64,000 nucleotides of DNA from Klebsiella michiganensis. GTDB taxonomy: Bacteria > Pseudomonadota > Gammaproteobacteria > Enterobacterales > Enterobacteriaceae. Below the pieces are notes generated by a model. The model was given only the letters and a program-made list of their open reading frames with translations, was not told the origin of the DNA and did not search any database. The stretch's first letter is position 1, and each line of letters opens with the position of its first letter. The translations under genes were made by a program, and so were the position numbers. The stretch spans positions 186,001 to 250,000 of the forward strand of contig NZ_PRDB01000006.1 of NCBI RefSeq assembly GCF_002925905.1, written 5' to 3'. Of the stretch, positions 1 through 12,683 are shown one piece after another.

Positions 1-506
1 CGCCAATATAAGTTGTGGTGCTGGAAGGCGTGGAGCTGTCTGCTGAAGAATACATTCTGGCCTCAATCGTTGCAGACTGGTACTGTTTTCAAAGAGGAGA
101 CTAGGAATAGGTGGTGCATCGTTGATGGGGACGTATGATTTTGCTCTGTCTATCGTGCTTCCAGGTGTTGCTGCGCATCAGGATATGTCAGTAATGGCGA
201 AGATTAACGCTCTGCTTGCAGAATTTATGTCAAGCCTGACAGCATAATCATATTGCGGCTATCATTATCGATAGCCGCTATCCATTTGAGATCTGCAATC
301 CCACATGCGGCATTAAGATATGCAGTTACGCTGTCAATGACTGAAGCGACCAGAGCCAGCGCTGATTCAAAAATCAATTTCATACCCATCGTGATATGTG
401 TCCTTGCTGGATAGGCAGCTGGCGCATAATGTGACCCGATGCAGATCGTATAACAAAAGGTACAGTAAGCGGTCACTTAATTGAATTTAACTATGCGTTA
501 TGGGTA
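1..506. other. Unassigned left edge of window
   Basis: No gene is recognised with confidence. On the plus strand a frame ending at the TAG at 102-104 reads like real protein (VELSAEEYILASIVADWY), but it has a stop at 9-11 and only weak candidate starts. A second short plus-strand frame runs from the ATG at 125 to a TAA near 246, about 40 residues. A minus-strand frame at 225-476 could encode up to 83 residues, with an internal Met at about 386. All could be remnants of a phage or other accessory island. I do not assign a product. Confidence 0.3.
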
Positions 507-1607
507 TTACCTTCTCTCTTTGGTACAGAATAGAACGGCCATGTTCTTCGGCCTAGTTTCAGGACCTAATTCTCCATCCTTTGATTTACCCTCATCTGTA
601 CTAGTTAATACCGCGTTTTTCTTGTTAGGGTCAGCCCCTGTCCCATTATTTGATTCACCAGAATGAAACCCGGATTGATAAGTATGCGTATGTTTTGCGA
701 TCATATCCTCTTGGATACTTCCTGGGATACGTATTCCTGCCGGGTCGATTTTTGTAGATCCTGAACTATCTATACCTCTAAGGAATCTGCCCTGTGCGTT
801 TAGCACAGGTATCCATCCAGAAGGACAGGTATCTGACATAAAACCAACAACACTGTTTTGTTCTAGTCTTGTCAACTCCATTTCTAGGTTTTTTAAACGA
901 TCATCGATTGTTGTTAGAGCATCTATAGGATTGTCTTGATTATCATATGCCTGCCAAGATAGGGTTAAAGGAGGGGGCACCGTTGAATCTGTTCTTACAA
1001 TTTTAACAAAAGCTTTTTTACTTTGTTCGTTTCTGCTGCACTCAAGAATAGCTGTAGATCCTGTTGGAATAACTATAGATTTGGTCTCTGAGTCATTCCA
1101 CTTACATGAAACACCGTTAGATGCAGAATAGGCAATTGAAGCTGACTTATCATGAGAGCCTGGCGATGCGAAACCTACAGACATTGAAAATTCTGATGGC
1201 AGGATACTATCTACATTATATGTCATGTTGTTTTTTGCTTCGGTGCATTGTTTGTAGGCATCATATGCACCTGGCGCAATGGATTCTATATATTGTTTGT
1301 AGGCGTCTTGACTTTCTGAGTAGTTACTTTCTGCTGAGCAATATCTGCTAGCTACTTGAATTACTGTAGCATTCGAACTTCCGAAACTAGCTGAAAGAAC
1401 GCTGTAACTGGCACCAAATTTAGAATTATTGGATACCGATGTGCCTTTGCTATATTCTTTGCAGAAATAATCTGCATTTTGCTCAATAGAGTTTTGATCT
1501 CGAACCGTTATGTGGGTGATTTTTGATAACCCGATAATACTTTCGCAAGTATCTGCATTAGCATATGCGGGTATTATTAATGTTAGCATTGCAAGAGCTG
1601 TTCGCAT
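507..1607 (-). CDS. Secreted protein with phage-tail-collar-like C-terminus
   Basis: I place the start at the ATG at 1605-1607 rather than the upstream ATG at 1775: a purine-rich ribosome site (GAAAGGGGA) lies just before it and the protein then opens with a signal peptide (MRTALAMLTLIIPAYANA). The product is 366 residues. Its middle is Ser/Asn/Tyr-rich with several cysteines, as expected of an exported protein. The last 110 residues resemble the tail-collar module of phage fibres: a CPSGW motif, a GRFLRG motif, HTHT, and a closing RPKNMAVLFC. Collar modules are usually cytoplasmically assembled virion parts, so the signal peptide suggests a cell-surface or periplasmic derivative. Codon use is AT-rich compared with genes beyond 4 kb, a sign of transfer. 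The function is unknown. Confidence 0.6.
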   Translation of the reverse strand: MRTALAMLTLIIPAYANADTCESIIGLSKITHITVRDQNSIEQNADYFCKEYSKGTSVSNNSKFGASYSVLSASFGSSNATVIQVASRYCSAESNYSESQDAYKQYIESIAPGAYDAYKQCTEAKNNMTYNVDSILPSEFSMSVGFASPGSHDKSASIAYSASNGVSCKWNDSETKSIVIPTGSTAILECSRNEQSKKAFVKIVRTDSTVPPPLTLSWQAYDNQDNPIDALTTIDDRLKNLEMELTRLEQNSVVGFMSDTCPSGWIPVLNAQGRFLRGIDSSGSTKIDPAGIRIPGSIQEDMIAKHTHTYQSGFHSGESNNGTGADPNKKNAVLTSTDEGKSKDGELGPETRPKNMAVLFCTKERR

Positions 1608-2222
1608 GTTTTCCCCTTTCATGGTTGGGCTGAAAATTTTGCATGGGGTAATAATAGTACTACGTCGAGCCATGCTCTGAACATGGCTATTATAACCTCC
1701 CAAAAGAGATTCAATAATATCCAGTTTAGCTAAGCCAAGCGGTTTTGTGTAAACAATATTATCATTGTCATTCATATCACATTTTGAATGTAATTTATAT
1801 CTTAGCTTGCAGTCCGCCCAGTATCGGTTGCGTACCTTAGATGAAGTTAGTCAAGTTAAGTGTCTGATGTCTTTTTTAAAAAATGAAAGTTTATCTTAGG
1901 ATAGTGCGAGTAATTATTTGTTTTCTGGTGTGTTATTAAGTCATGGGCTGAGTTATTAAATCGTTTTTTATTTTGGCGCAATTACCCATGCGTGTATTTA
2001 TTCAAACTATTTGACTGACTTTGATGCAAGAGAGTTTTTATTTTAGGTCGGTGAAGTTGCATGCGAGAGGATTTCAGTTATTATGACCCTGAGCCGAGAA
2101 AAGTGTGATTGCTGAGTTCATATCAGGTAGAAAATGCGATGCATAAGTAATAAGTTAAAATTATTATTTTCTATGTTTTATATGAATTCTTTATATGTGG
2201 GCTATCAAGCTGCCCCTTGATT
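1608..2222. other. AT-rich intergenic stretch
   Basis: About 600 bases with no credible reading frame. Base composition is markedly AT-rich compared with the backbone. It probably contains the promoter of the minus-strand secreted protein and accessory-region junk. I see no tRNA, terminator or clear repeat. Confidence 0.4.
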
Positions 2223-2516
2223 TTGCTTGCTGCCGATATCCTGCCGCATTCATTCGCGCGCTGATTCCGGCACCAGAACGAGTGGCCGGCGGTCGTGAAT
2301 ATCGACGAGACCGTGATAGGCTGCAGCGGTGACAATCAAAAATCCCTCATCTTCATCCCCACGCTCGAAAGGGACGCTGCCGATAGCCGCTATGAAGATG
2401 GGCTTTCTGTCTTAACGGTGGATGAAGTAAGGCTGTTTCTTGTCGCCTGCTCGCTTCCATTCAAACCAGCCGTCTGCAAAACAAATTGCTCTCCCATGTT
2501 GCCGTAGAGGCTTAAA
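2223..2516 (-). pseudogene. yedK: yedK (HMCES/SRAP-family) internal fragment
   Basis: Reading the minus strand gives about 98 codons that align by eye with the central and C-terminal half of E. coli YedK, the SRAP peptidase that crosslinks to abasic sites in single-stranded DNA: FKPLRQHGRAICFADGWFEW, then KKQPYF, PFERGDEDEGFLIVTAAA, DIHDRRPLVL and MRQDI. The N-terminal third with the catalytic Cys2 is missing. Two in-frame stops lie at 2412-2414 (TAA) and 2250-2252 (TGA, where YedK has a Trp codon). Similarity ends abruptly on both sides, at about 2516, 44 bases from the IS5 end, and about 2223. It cannot encode a working protein. Confidence 0.85.
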
Positions 2517-2559
2517 CAATAATATTAATATATTAAATATAGCTTCCTTGCAATATTAG

Positions 2560-3755
<1,196 letters not shown>

Positions 3756-3933
3756 CTAACAGCGCTTCGCTTGCACGAGTCCGAAGAAATTGCGCGGCAG
3801 GTTGTGACTCTGGTATTGGCAGGCCGGGTAAGGCGTCAACCGCCACCCGGTGAAGAACCGGGGAAGATGTTTAAACAGATTTGTCATCACTCCCAAACCG
3901 GGCACAGAGCCCGGTTTGTTGAGCCGTACGCTT
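3756..3933. repeat. REP-like hairpin and terminator between IS5 and the cold-shock gene
   Basis: This short gap contains an imperfect palindrome around 3820-3858 (GGCCGGGTAAGGCG with ACCGCCACCCGG), like enterobacterial REP units. A strong stem at 3896-3918 (AAACCGGGC and GCCCGGTTT) probably terminates transcripts from either side. No gene is seen. Confidence 0.5.
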
Positions 3934-4410
3934 TCACACCTTAAGCAGCTTTACCGTGGCCTCAATGTCTATCTCATCTTCCGAGAAGATGAGGGTGGTT
4001 CCCTGGAAGGTGGTAATAGCCAGCTTTTTCACCGAGCGCATTTCGCCAGGCTTAGCGGTGGATTTTGGCCTGATATTTCCCATCAACAGGCCTACGGAAA
4101 GGACCGCATTCTCTTTGTCGATGCGGGCATCGGCGGGCTCTTCCTCGCTGTACACCAGGAAAGATTTGATCGATGTAAGCTTAATCCGCTCGCCTGCAAT
4201 ATAGATATATTTGCTTTCCGGCAGGACTTTTACCGCATAGGCTGACAAACCCTTGTTATTGGTGGTGGGTTCGAAAGTGACTGCTGCATCTTTTTTAATG
4301 AGTTCAGGGTTGGCAACCTTAATCACATGAAAATAGCGATTATCGCCGTTTTCATCTTTGATAAATCCAAAACCTTTATCTTTAAACCACGTTGTGATCG
4401 TTCCGTTCAT
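3934..4410 (-). CDS. Cold-shock-domain protein with C-terminal extension
   Basis: 158 residues. The first 65 form a cold-shock OB fold: MNGTITTWFKDKGFGFI carries the RNP1-like KGFGFI motif, followed by a variant RNP2 (RYFHVIKV). The remaining 90 residues form a second unit (IYIAGERIKLTSIKSFLVY, then KLAITTFQGTTLIFSEDEID) that I do not recognise but which looks like a small beta-rich domain. Stand-alone Csp proteins are about 70 residues, so this is a two-domain member. It probably binds single-stranded nucleic acid in the cytoplasm; regulation by cold is unproven. The start is the ATG at 4408-4410. Confidence 0.75.
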   Translation of the reverse strand: MNGTITTWFKDKGFGFIKDENGDNRYFHVIKVANPELIKKDAAVTFEPTTNNKGLSAYAVKVLPESKYIYIAGERIKLTSIKSFLVYSEEEPADARIDKENAVLSVGLLMGNIRPKSTAKPGEMRSVKKLAITTFQGTTLIFSEDEIDIEATVKLLKV

Positions 4411-4524
4411 CGCCGTTACCGCCTGGTTAATCGTTTATCTACTCAATTTTTGCCGCGCGCAGTGTAAAGCACAACGCCTGCGCAGACCAGGCCTGAATCG
4501 CCGGTCTGCGCAGGCCCGCATTGC

Positions 4525-5064
4525 TTACCACATCAAATCATCGGGAACTTTAAAATCAGCATATGGATCGTCTTCGTCCTGCTCTTCCGCACTTAGCGCG
4601 CTGTTTAAGACAATGCTGCTGGCGTCGCGCTGGGCGATTTTATCGGCGACGCTCGCCGGGATAATCGCGTATTTGCTCTCGCCGTCGTTATCACCGGCCA
4701 GACGCGCAATGGCGAGACGGCCGCTAATCAGCTGTGCCTGGGTGAGTTTATCCACGGCGATTTTTTTAATGAAGTTGTTATCCGTGAAGTTAAAATCAAT
4801 ATTGCCTTTTGAAATATCGATTTTATTCATTTCAATAAGCTGCTTAACCTGCGCTTTATACTCTTTCGAGAGCGCCGCCTGCTTTTGCTGCTCGCTAAGC
4901 TGCTTATCTCGCTCAAGCTGCGCTTTTTTATTCTCTTCCACTGCTTCTCTGGCTTCGCGAGCCTGAACGCGGGACTTTTTCGCCGTTCTCTGAACTTTGG
5001 CCATTTTTTTGCTGGTCACTAACCCGGCTTTAAGCATTTGTTCTTGTAAGGTGAGTTTTGTCAT
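4525..5064 (-). CDS. yaiL: DUF2058 nucleoprotein YaiL
   Basis: The start is taken at the ATG at 5062-5064, giving MTKLTLQEQMLKAGLV as in E. coli YaiL; the frame stays open upstream but that extension is not conserved. The product has 179 residues, the same length as E. coli YaiL. The N-terminal 70 residues are a highly charged helix (KKSRVQAREAREAVEENKKA) likely to form a coiled coil and contact nucleic acid. The rest holds the conserved IAVDKLTQAQLISGRLAIA block and ends in DDPYADFKVPDDLMW. The family is described only as nucleoid- or polynucleotide-associated; its role is not known. Confidence 0.85.
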   Translation of the reverse strand: MTKLTLQEQMLKAGLVTSKKMAKVQRTAKKSRVQAREAREAVEENKKAQLERDKQLSEQQKQAALSKEYKAQVKQLIEMNKIDISKGNIDFNFTDNNFIKKIAVDKLTQAQLISGRLAIARLAGDNDGESKYAIIPASVADKIAQRDASSIVLNSALSAEEQDEDDPYADFKVPDDLMW

Positions 5065-5226
5065 CTTCGTGTCTGAATCCGCTGAATAATGAGTGAGATT
5101 ATACCTGCAAATGTCCGGGATGTACCAGGCGGTATGATTCGCACAAAGCAATTGCATAAAAAATCACTATTATCGCCATTTATTTGCTATAAATGCATCT
5201 TTATTGATTTTTTATGAGGTGTAAAG

Positions 5227-5538
5227 ATGATTGTCAGAACCTGGCATGGTTGTGTTCCCGTTGAGTTTGGCGATGCGTTTGCGGTTCATTTGCAGGCGAC
5301 AGGCGTACAGCATTCCCAGGGCATCAGCGGCAACGCGGGGGCGTTTGTCAGACGGGAAACGCAGGGGGAGTGGGAACACTTCTTCCTGGCAACGTACTGG
5401 CACAATCTGGATGCGGTCATCGCCTTTGCCGGTGAAGCGTATCATGTCGCAGTGACCTATGCGGATGATGAGCAATTCCACCTGTTGTCCGACCCTTACG
5501 TTTTTCAGTTTAACGTAGCTGAAGTCGTGGCGATTTAA
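5227..5538 (+). CDS. Conserved small protein, possible dimeric alpha/beta barrel
   Basis: 103 residues starting at an ATG preceded by a GAGG-type ribosome site. The pattern MIVRTWHGCVPVEF, then FLATYWHNLDAVIAFAG, resembles antibiotic-biosynthesis-monooxygenase-like (ABM) ferredoxin folds, in which an aromatic-rich strand is followed by a helix. There is no signal peptide or membrane segment, so it is probably cytoplasmic. The gene stands alone, divergent from yaiL and convergent with the DUF883 gene. I cannot assign a substrate. Confidence 0.6.
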   Translation: MIVRTWHGCVPVEFGDAFAVHLQATGVQHSQGISGNAGAFVRRETQGEWEHFFLATYWHNLDAVIAFAGEAYHVAVTYADDEQFHLLSDPYVFQFNVAEVVAI

Positions 5539-5567
5539 GTCAGCGTTAGCATAAGCGCGCCGCAGGC

Positions 5568-5592
5568 AAAAAATTAAGGCCCGAAGGGCCTT
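5568..5592 (-). terminator. Rho-independent terminator of the DUF883 gene
   Basis: The stem AAGGCCC/GGGCCTT at 5576-5592 has a three-base loop. Read on the minus strand it is followed by TTAATTTTTTG, a U-rich tail, directly after the end of the minus-strand gene. Confidence 0.75.
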
Positions 5593-5600
5593 AGAATGGG

Positions 5601-5873
5601 TTATTTCCGTCCCGCCAGTAAACCAATCACCAGCCCGATAGCGCCGGCCGCCAGCAGTCCGGTCAGCGGATTTTCCCTTACGCGCTCGGAGACCTCTGAT
5701 ACGGCATCCGACGCCTGAGCGGCGTACTTACGGGCCGCGCCTTTTAGCTGATGTTTAGGCGAATCAACCGCATCACCAAATTGCTGCTGGGCTTCCCCGG
5801 CGAATTCATTGACTTTGTTGCTCACTTTGTCCGCCAGATTCTGCGCGTCGTTTTCATACTCTTGTGATGACAT
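5601..5873 (-). CDS. DUF883 (ElaB/YqjD-type) membrane-anchored stress protein
   Basis: 90 residues: a long charged amphipathic helical part (residues 1-65) followed by one hydrophobic Gly/Ala/Leu/Ile segment (NPLTGLLAAGAIGLVIGLLA) and a GRK tail. This is the architecture of ElaB, YqjD and YgaM, C-tail-anchored inner-membrane proteins that bind ribosomes and rise in stationary phase under RpoS. A good AAGGAG-type ribosome site precedes the ATG. I infer similar membrane anchoring here; the partner is not shown by sequence. Confidence 0.8.
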   Translation of the reverse strand: MSSQEYENDAQNLADKVSNKVNEFAGEAQQQFGDAVDSPKHQLKGAARKYAAQASDAVSEVSERVRENPLTGLLAAGAIGLVIGLLAGRK

Positions 5874-6254
5874 GGGAGTCTCCTTTCGTTTGACTTATTT
5901 AAGTCTAGTGGCTAACAAGCGAAGTACAAATGCTCAGCCGTCGGTGAGCCTCACTCCAGGAATTTTCCACAACGTCCGGGATATAAACCAGGTCGCTGTT
6001 TCTGCCACAAAAGCGCTACACTCTGGCGAAAAGAAACGTCGCCAGAATGGGGGGATTGCCGTCATTTCAATTGATTAAGGTAATTCCTGGATATAAGATC
6101 CGTCGGGCGCGGGGGCAGGAAAGGCAGCAATTCATAAATAAGAACTATTGATGTTCACAATTCCTCTTTTTTCCTTCATCATTTGTCAGCTTTTACTCCT
6201 AATAATCAGCGCTTAGCTCAGCATAAGAAAGAAATTTTTTTACTCAAGGCCGGT
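5874..6254. other. Intergenic region
   Basis: About 380 bases holding the promoter of the DUF883 gene on the left and that of the small exported protein on the right. No convincing gene, hairpin or repeat is seen. Confidence 0.4.
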
Positions 6255-6509
6255 ATGAACTATAAGAAAGTACTGAAGAACACGTTGCTGCTTGCTCCCG
6301 TGGCGATCCTGAGTCTGCAACCCCCTGTCTGGGGCGCAGAGGCCACGAAAACGGCGACCTGCCAGAAGGCGTCGCCTGCGGTGGACAAAGAAGGCGTGCC
6401 GTTACCGCCCGTTGTTGGTAAAGAGGGCGCTCAGCCGGCCTCCGCTAAAGACAAGTCCGGCCACGGCGGTGCAACGGCCAACTGTCAGCCTGCGGCCATC
6501 GAAAATTAA
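6255..6509 (+). CDS. Small exported protein of unknown function
   Basis: 84 residues from the ATG at 6255 (AAGG ribosome site just upstream; the frame opens at 6183 but the earlier start lacks one). The N-terminus MNYKKVLKNTLLLAPVAILS and a WGA cleavage region form a clear signal peptide. The mature part is about 60 residues, rich in Lys, Ala, Pro and Gly, with two cysteines about 50 residues apart that could form a disulfide. It is probably periplasmic and intrinsically flexible. It is followed 25 bases later by another small gene, perhaps co-transcribed. I do not recognise a family. Confidence 0.6.
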   Translation: MNYKKVLKNTLLLAPVAILSLQPPVWGAEATKTATCQKASPAVDKEGVPLPPVVGKEGAQPASAKDKSGHGGATANCQPAAIEN

Positions 6510-6534
6510 TCATTGACCTCAACCCGGGAGGGAC

Positions 6535-6798
6535 ATGGTGCACCCGTTAATTAAGGTGATGCTGGTTGGAGGGAAAGGCGACGGCCTGATGGTTAGCGTT
6601 GCCGATAACGCGACGGAGATTTCCGTGACGCCTGCGCAGTACGGCGCGAAATCCGGCCAGCCGCTGAGCTACAGAATCGTATCGCAGACCATTGACGATG
6701 AACGCTATTTTTTCGGCGTTTTCAACGAGAGCCATGAGGATACGGACAAACTCAAAAGAGTCGCGCTGACCCGCGGCATGAAAAAACTCTTCAGCTAA
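6535..6798 (+). CDS. Small cytoplasmic protein of unknown function
   Basis: 87 residues from an ATG with an excellent GGGAGGGAC ribosome site. The sequence alternates short hydrophobic strands (IKVMLVGG, LMVSVADN, ISVTPAQY) and ends in a basic helix, suggesting a small beta-rich fold. There is no signal peptide or membrane span. It lies 25 bases after the small exported protein and may share its transcript. No known family is recognised. Confidence 0.55.
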   Translation: MVHPLIKVMLVGGKGDGLMVSVADNATEISVTPAQYGAKSGQPLSYRIVSQTIDDERYFFGVFNESHEDTDKLKRVALTRGMKKLFS

Positions 6799-6900
6799 GC
6801 CGGAGCCGGGCGGCAAGCAGTCGTCCGGTCCGCGCCTGTTTTGTTTTCCTTTCGCCTCCGATACAGTAGCGCCAAACGCTTTTATCAGTTTCGGGAATCT

Positions 6901-7989
6901 ATGATTAACCATATCCGGATAAAAAATTTCAGATCGGTCAGGGATATTGAGCTGGAACTCGGTGCGCTGAATATCGTCTTTGGCCCCAACGGCTGCGGTA
7001 AATCCAATATCTATAAAGCCATCCACCTGTTAACCGCCTGCGCCGACGGGAAGTTTTCCGGCTATATCAGCGATGAGGGCGGGCTGGAAAACATTATGTG
7101 GTCCGGGCCAGGCGCGCCGACCGACCGCTTTCCGCGGCGGCTGCAGATTGGCTGTCTGACCGACGAGTTTGACTACCAGCTGCAGGTGGGTTTTCCGGAA
7201 AAGCTGCCTTATCCTACCCAGTTTCAGCTGGATCCGATCGTTAAAGAGGAGTCGATCTGGCTGGCGGGATTTTCCCGACGTCCTTCATCGCGCGTGCTGG
7301 AGCGTAAAAACCAGGCGGCGTTCCTGGTGGATGTGAATGGCGAAAAGAGTACTTTTACCGACGCCATTTACGAGAATGAATCGATTTTTGGCCAACTGGG
7401 CGAGCCGCACCGTTTTCCGGAGGTCTCGCGGGTCAGGGAAACCATGCGCCACTGGCGCTTTTATCACGAATTCAATATTGGCAGACTCTCACCGCTGCGA
7501 CACCCGACGGTAGGCTACCGCTCGCCGGTGCTCGACAGCGATGGGCACAACCTCGCCGCCGCCTTTCAGACCATCGTGGAAATCGGCGCCGAAGAGCTGC
7601 TGCATGAGATCCTCGGCGAAGCGTTCCCGGCGTGTACCTTTTATTGTGAAAACGAAAACTCGCGTTTCTCGATGAAGATGCGCCGTAACGGCGTCTGGCG
7701 GCCTTTACTGGCGGCGGAAATGTCCGACGGCACGCTGCGCTTCCTGTGCCTGGCGGTGGCGCTATTAAGCCCGCGCCCTCCGGCATTTCTGGCCATTAAC
7801 GAGCCGGAAAACAGCCTGCATCGTCAGATGTTCCCGGCGCTGGCCCGGCTGATTGTCGAAGCGTCCCGCTATAGCCAAATCTGGTTAACCAGCCACTCCG
7901 CCGAGCTGGCCGAGCTGATTTCATCGATGGCGGAAGCGCGTCTTTACGGGCTGGAAAATAGCGACGGGGAAACGCGGATCGCCGGCTAG
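6901..7989 (+). CDS. AAA ATPase, RecF/SMC-like (AAA_21 type)
   Basis: 362 residues from the ATG at 6901. MINHIRIKNFRSVRDIELEL is the classic opening strand of RecF/SMC/OLD-like ATPases, followed by Walker A GPNGCGKSN at about residues 30-38. A signature-like segment MSDGTLRFLCLAVALL, a Walker B with NEPE in place of DE (FLAINEPENSLH) and the final LTSHSAELAEL sensor complete the ABC-type head. The coiled-coil arm is absent or very short. No nuclease or toxin gene is adjacent, so a defence role is not supported; it could be a solitary DNA- or RNA-linked ATPase. The ribosome site is weak. Confidence 0.75.
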   Translation: MINHIRIKNFRSVRDIELELGALNIVFGPNGCGKSNIYKAIHLLTACADGKFSGYISDEGGLENIMWSGPGAPTDRFPRRLQIGCLTDEFDYQLQVGFPEKLPYPTQFQLDPIVKEESIWLAGFSRRPSSRVLERKNQAAFLVDVNGEKSTFTDAIYENESIFGQLGEPHRFPEVSRVRETMRHWRFYHEFNIGRLSPLRHPTVGYRSPVLDSDGHNLAAAFQTIVEIGAEELLHEILGEAFPACTFYCENENSRFSMKMRRNGVWRPLLAAEMSDGTLRFLCLAVALLSPRPPAFLAINEPENSLHRQMFPALARLIVEASRYSQIWLTSHSAELAELISSMAEARLYGLENSDGETRIAG

Positions 7990-8033
7990 CGGCAACTGCC
8001 TTACCCGGCGTCTTAACGGTGTATTGCCGACGC

Positions 8034-8056
8034 GCCGCCGGAGGGTTTCCGGCGGC
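8034..8056 (-). terminator. Hairpin at the end of lacY
   Basis: A GC-rich stem GCCGCCGG/CCGGCGGC with a 7-base loop lies just after the lacY stop codon. There is no long U tract, so it may act as a weak terminator or a 3'-end stabiliser. Confidence 0.5.
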
Positions 8057-8062
8057 CTGGCG

Positions 8063-9313
8063 TTATGCTGCCGCCGGGAGCAGGGTTTTGCTGCCTTTCA
8101 GGGTAAACAGCGAAATGACGGTAAAGCTCAGGGTAATACAGCCCAGGATCAGATAAGCCTGATGGAAGCCGACGGTATCATACATCCGTCCTACCCACGC
8201 CGAGAGCACAACGCCCGACAGCTGTTTCGATAAATTAAAGCCGATCAGGAACAGCGTCGCCGAAAGTTTTGGGTTAAATGCCGACGAGATATATTTAAAG
8301 GTGCCAACCAGCAGGAAGGGGATCTCAAACATATGCAGCATTTTTAATATAATCACTTCCACCGCCGAGGTCGCGAAAGAGGAGCCTAAAATTCGGACTG
8401 ACATAATTACCCCGGCAATTAACAGGGCATTCTTGGCGCCAATTCGGTTAATAATTGCCGGCGCGCAGAACATGATCAGCGCATTGAGTAATTCCCCACC
8501 GGTGGTCACGAAGCCAAACACTTCGGTGCCGCGCTGCGGGCTGGCGAAGAAGCCTTTAAAAAAGTTGGCGAACTGCTGGTCGAAAACGTCATAGACGCTG
8601 GCGACGCCAACGACATAAATAATAAAGCCCCAGAAGCGCGGCATCCGCAAGAGCTCGGCGGCGGTGCGCATGGAGAACGCCTGACGGTTGACGCCCAGGG
8701 CGTCGATAACCTCGGCGCTATTGCTGCTTTCCGGCTTCGAGACCCACAGCAGCACGCCGAGGATCAGCGCGAAGCCGGAGGCGATCCAGAAGGTGATATT
8801 GGGGTCGATACTAAACAGAATGCCGGTGATCGAGGCGCACAGCGCCCAGCCGACGCAGCCGGAGACGCGCACTTTACCGTATTCAAAACGGTTGGCGCGG
8901 CTGACGCGTTCAATATAGGCTTCTACCGCCCCGGAGCCGCTGGAGAAGACGATCCCCAGATAGATCCCGCCCACCAGCGCGCCCGCGATGATATTCATCT
9001 GCAGCAGCGGAGAGAAAACAAAAATAAAGAAGGGGGCAAACAGGATTAATAAAATCGTAATCGTCCACAGCAGATGTTTGCGCAGGCCGAGCTTATCGGA
9101 AATCAGGCCAAACACCGGCTGGAAAATTATCGCGAATAGCGAAATGGAGGAGAAGACAATCCCCGTTTCGGTTTTGGTTAAATGGTTTACTTCCGCCAGC
9201 CACACCGGGAAGAAGGGGAAGTAGGCTGACATAATGAAATAGTAGAAGAAAAAGAACAGCATGAAATATATAAAATTATGCCGTTCTCGTGGCGCGAGTT
9301 CAGAGAGTTTCAT
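8063..9313 (-). CDS. lacY: Lactose permease LacY
   Basis: 416 residues, the expected length for the MFS proton/lactose symporter. Residues known to be essential in E. coli LacY are visible: the acidic residue in [12 protein letters not shown] (Glu126 region), Arg144 in [10 protein letters not shown], the Asp237/240 region in [13 protein letters not shown], Arg302 in VRILGSS, and the Lys-His-Glu cluster in [11 protein letters not shown]. It is the second gene of the minus-strand lac operon, 55 bases after lacZ. No lacA follows; the next gene is the AAA ATPase on the other strand. Confidence 0.97.
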   Translation of the reverse strand: MKLSELAPRERHNFIYFMLFFFFYYFIMSAYFPFFPVWLAEVNHLTKTETGIVFSSISLFAIIFQPVFGLISDKLGLRKHLLWTITILLILFAPFFIFVFSPLLQMNIIAGALVGGIYLGIVFSSGSGAVEAYIERVSRANRFEYGKVRVSGCVGWALCASITGILFSIDPNITFWIASGFALILGVLLWVSKPESSNSAEVIDALGVNRQAFSMRTAAELLRMPRFWGFIIYVVGVASVYDVFDQQFANFFKGFFASPQRGTEVFGFVTTGGELLNALIMFCAPAIINRIGAKNALLIAGVIMSVRILGSSFATSAVEVIILKMLHMFEIPFLLVGTFKYISSAFNPKLSATLFLIGFNLSKQLSGVVLSAWVGRMYDTVGFHQAYLILGCITLSFTVISLFTLKGSKTLLPAAA

Positions 9314-9368
9314 TGTGAATATTCCATATTATTATGCCTGTAAGGTTGGGGGCTGGCGCCCCCGATTA

Positions 9369-12683
<3,315 letters not shown>

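Noticed and set aside
2295..2507. 70-residue plus-strand frame left of IS5 copy 1
   Set aside because: It lies antisense to the yedK fragment, which explains the coding-like signal.
6901..7989. AAA ATPase considered as part of an anti-phage defence pair
   Set aside because: No nuclease, toxin or reverse transcriptase gene is adjacent; the neighbours are lacY and small proteins.
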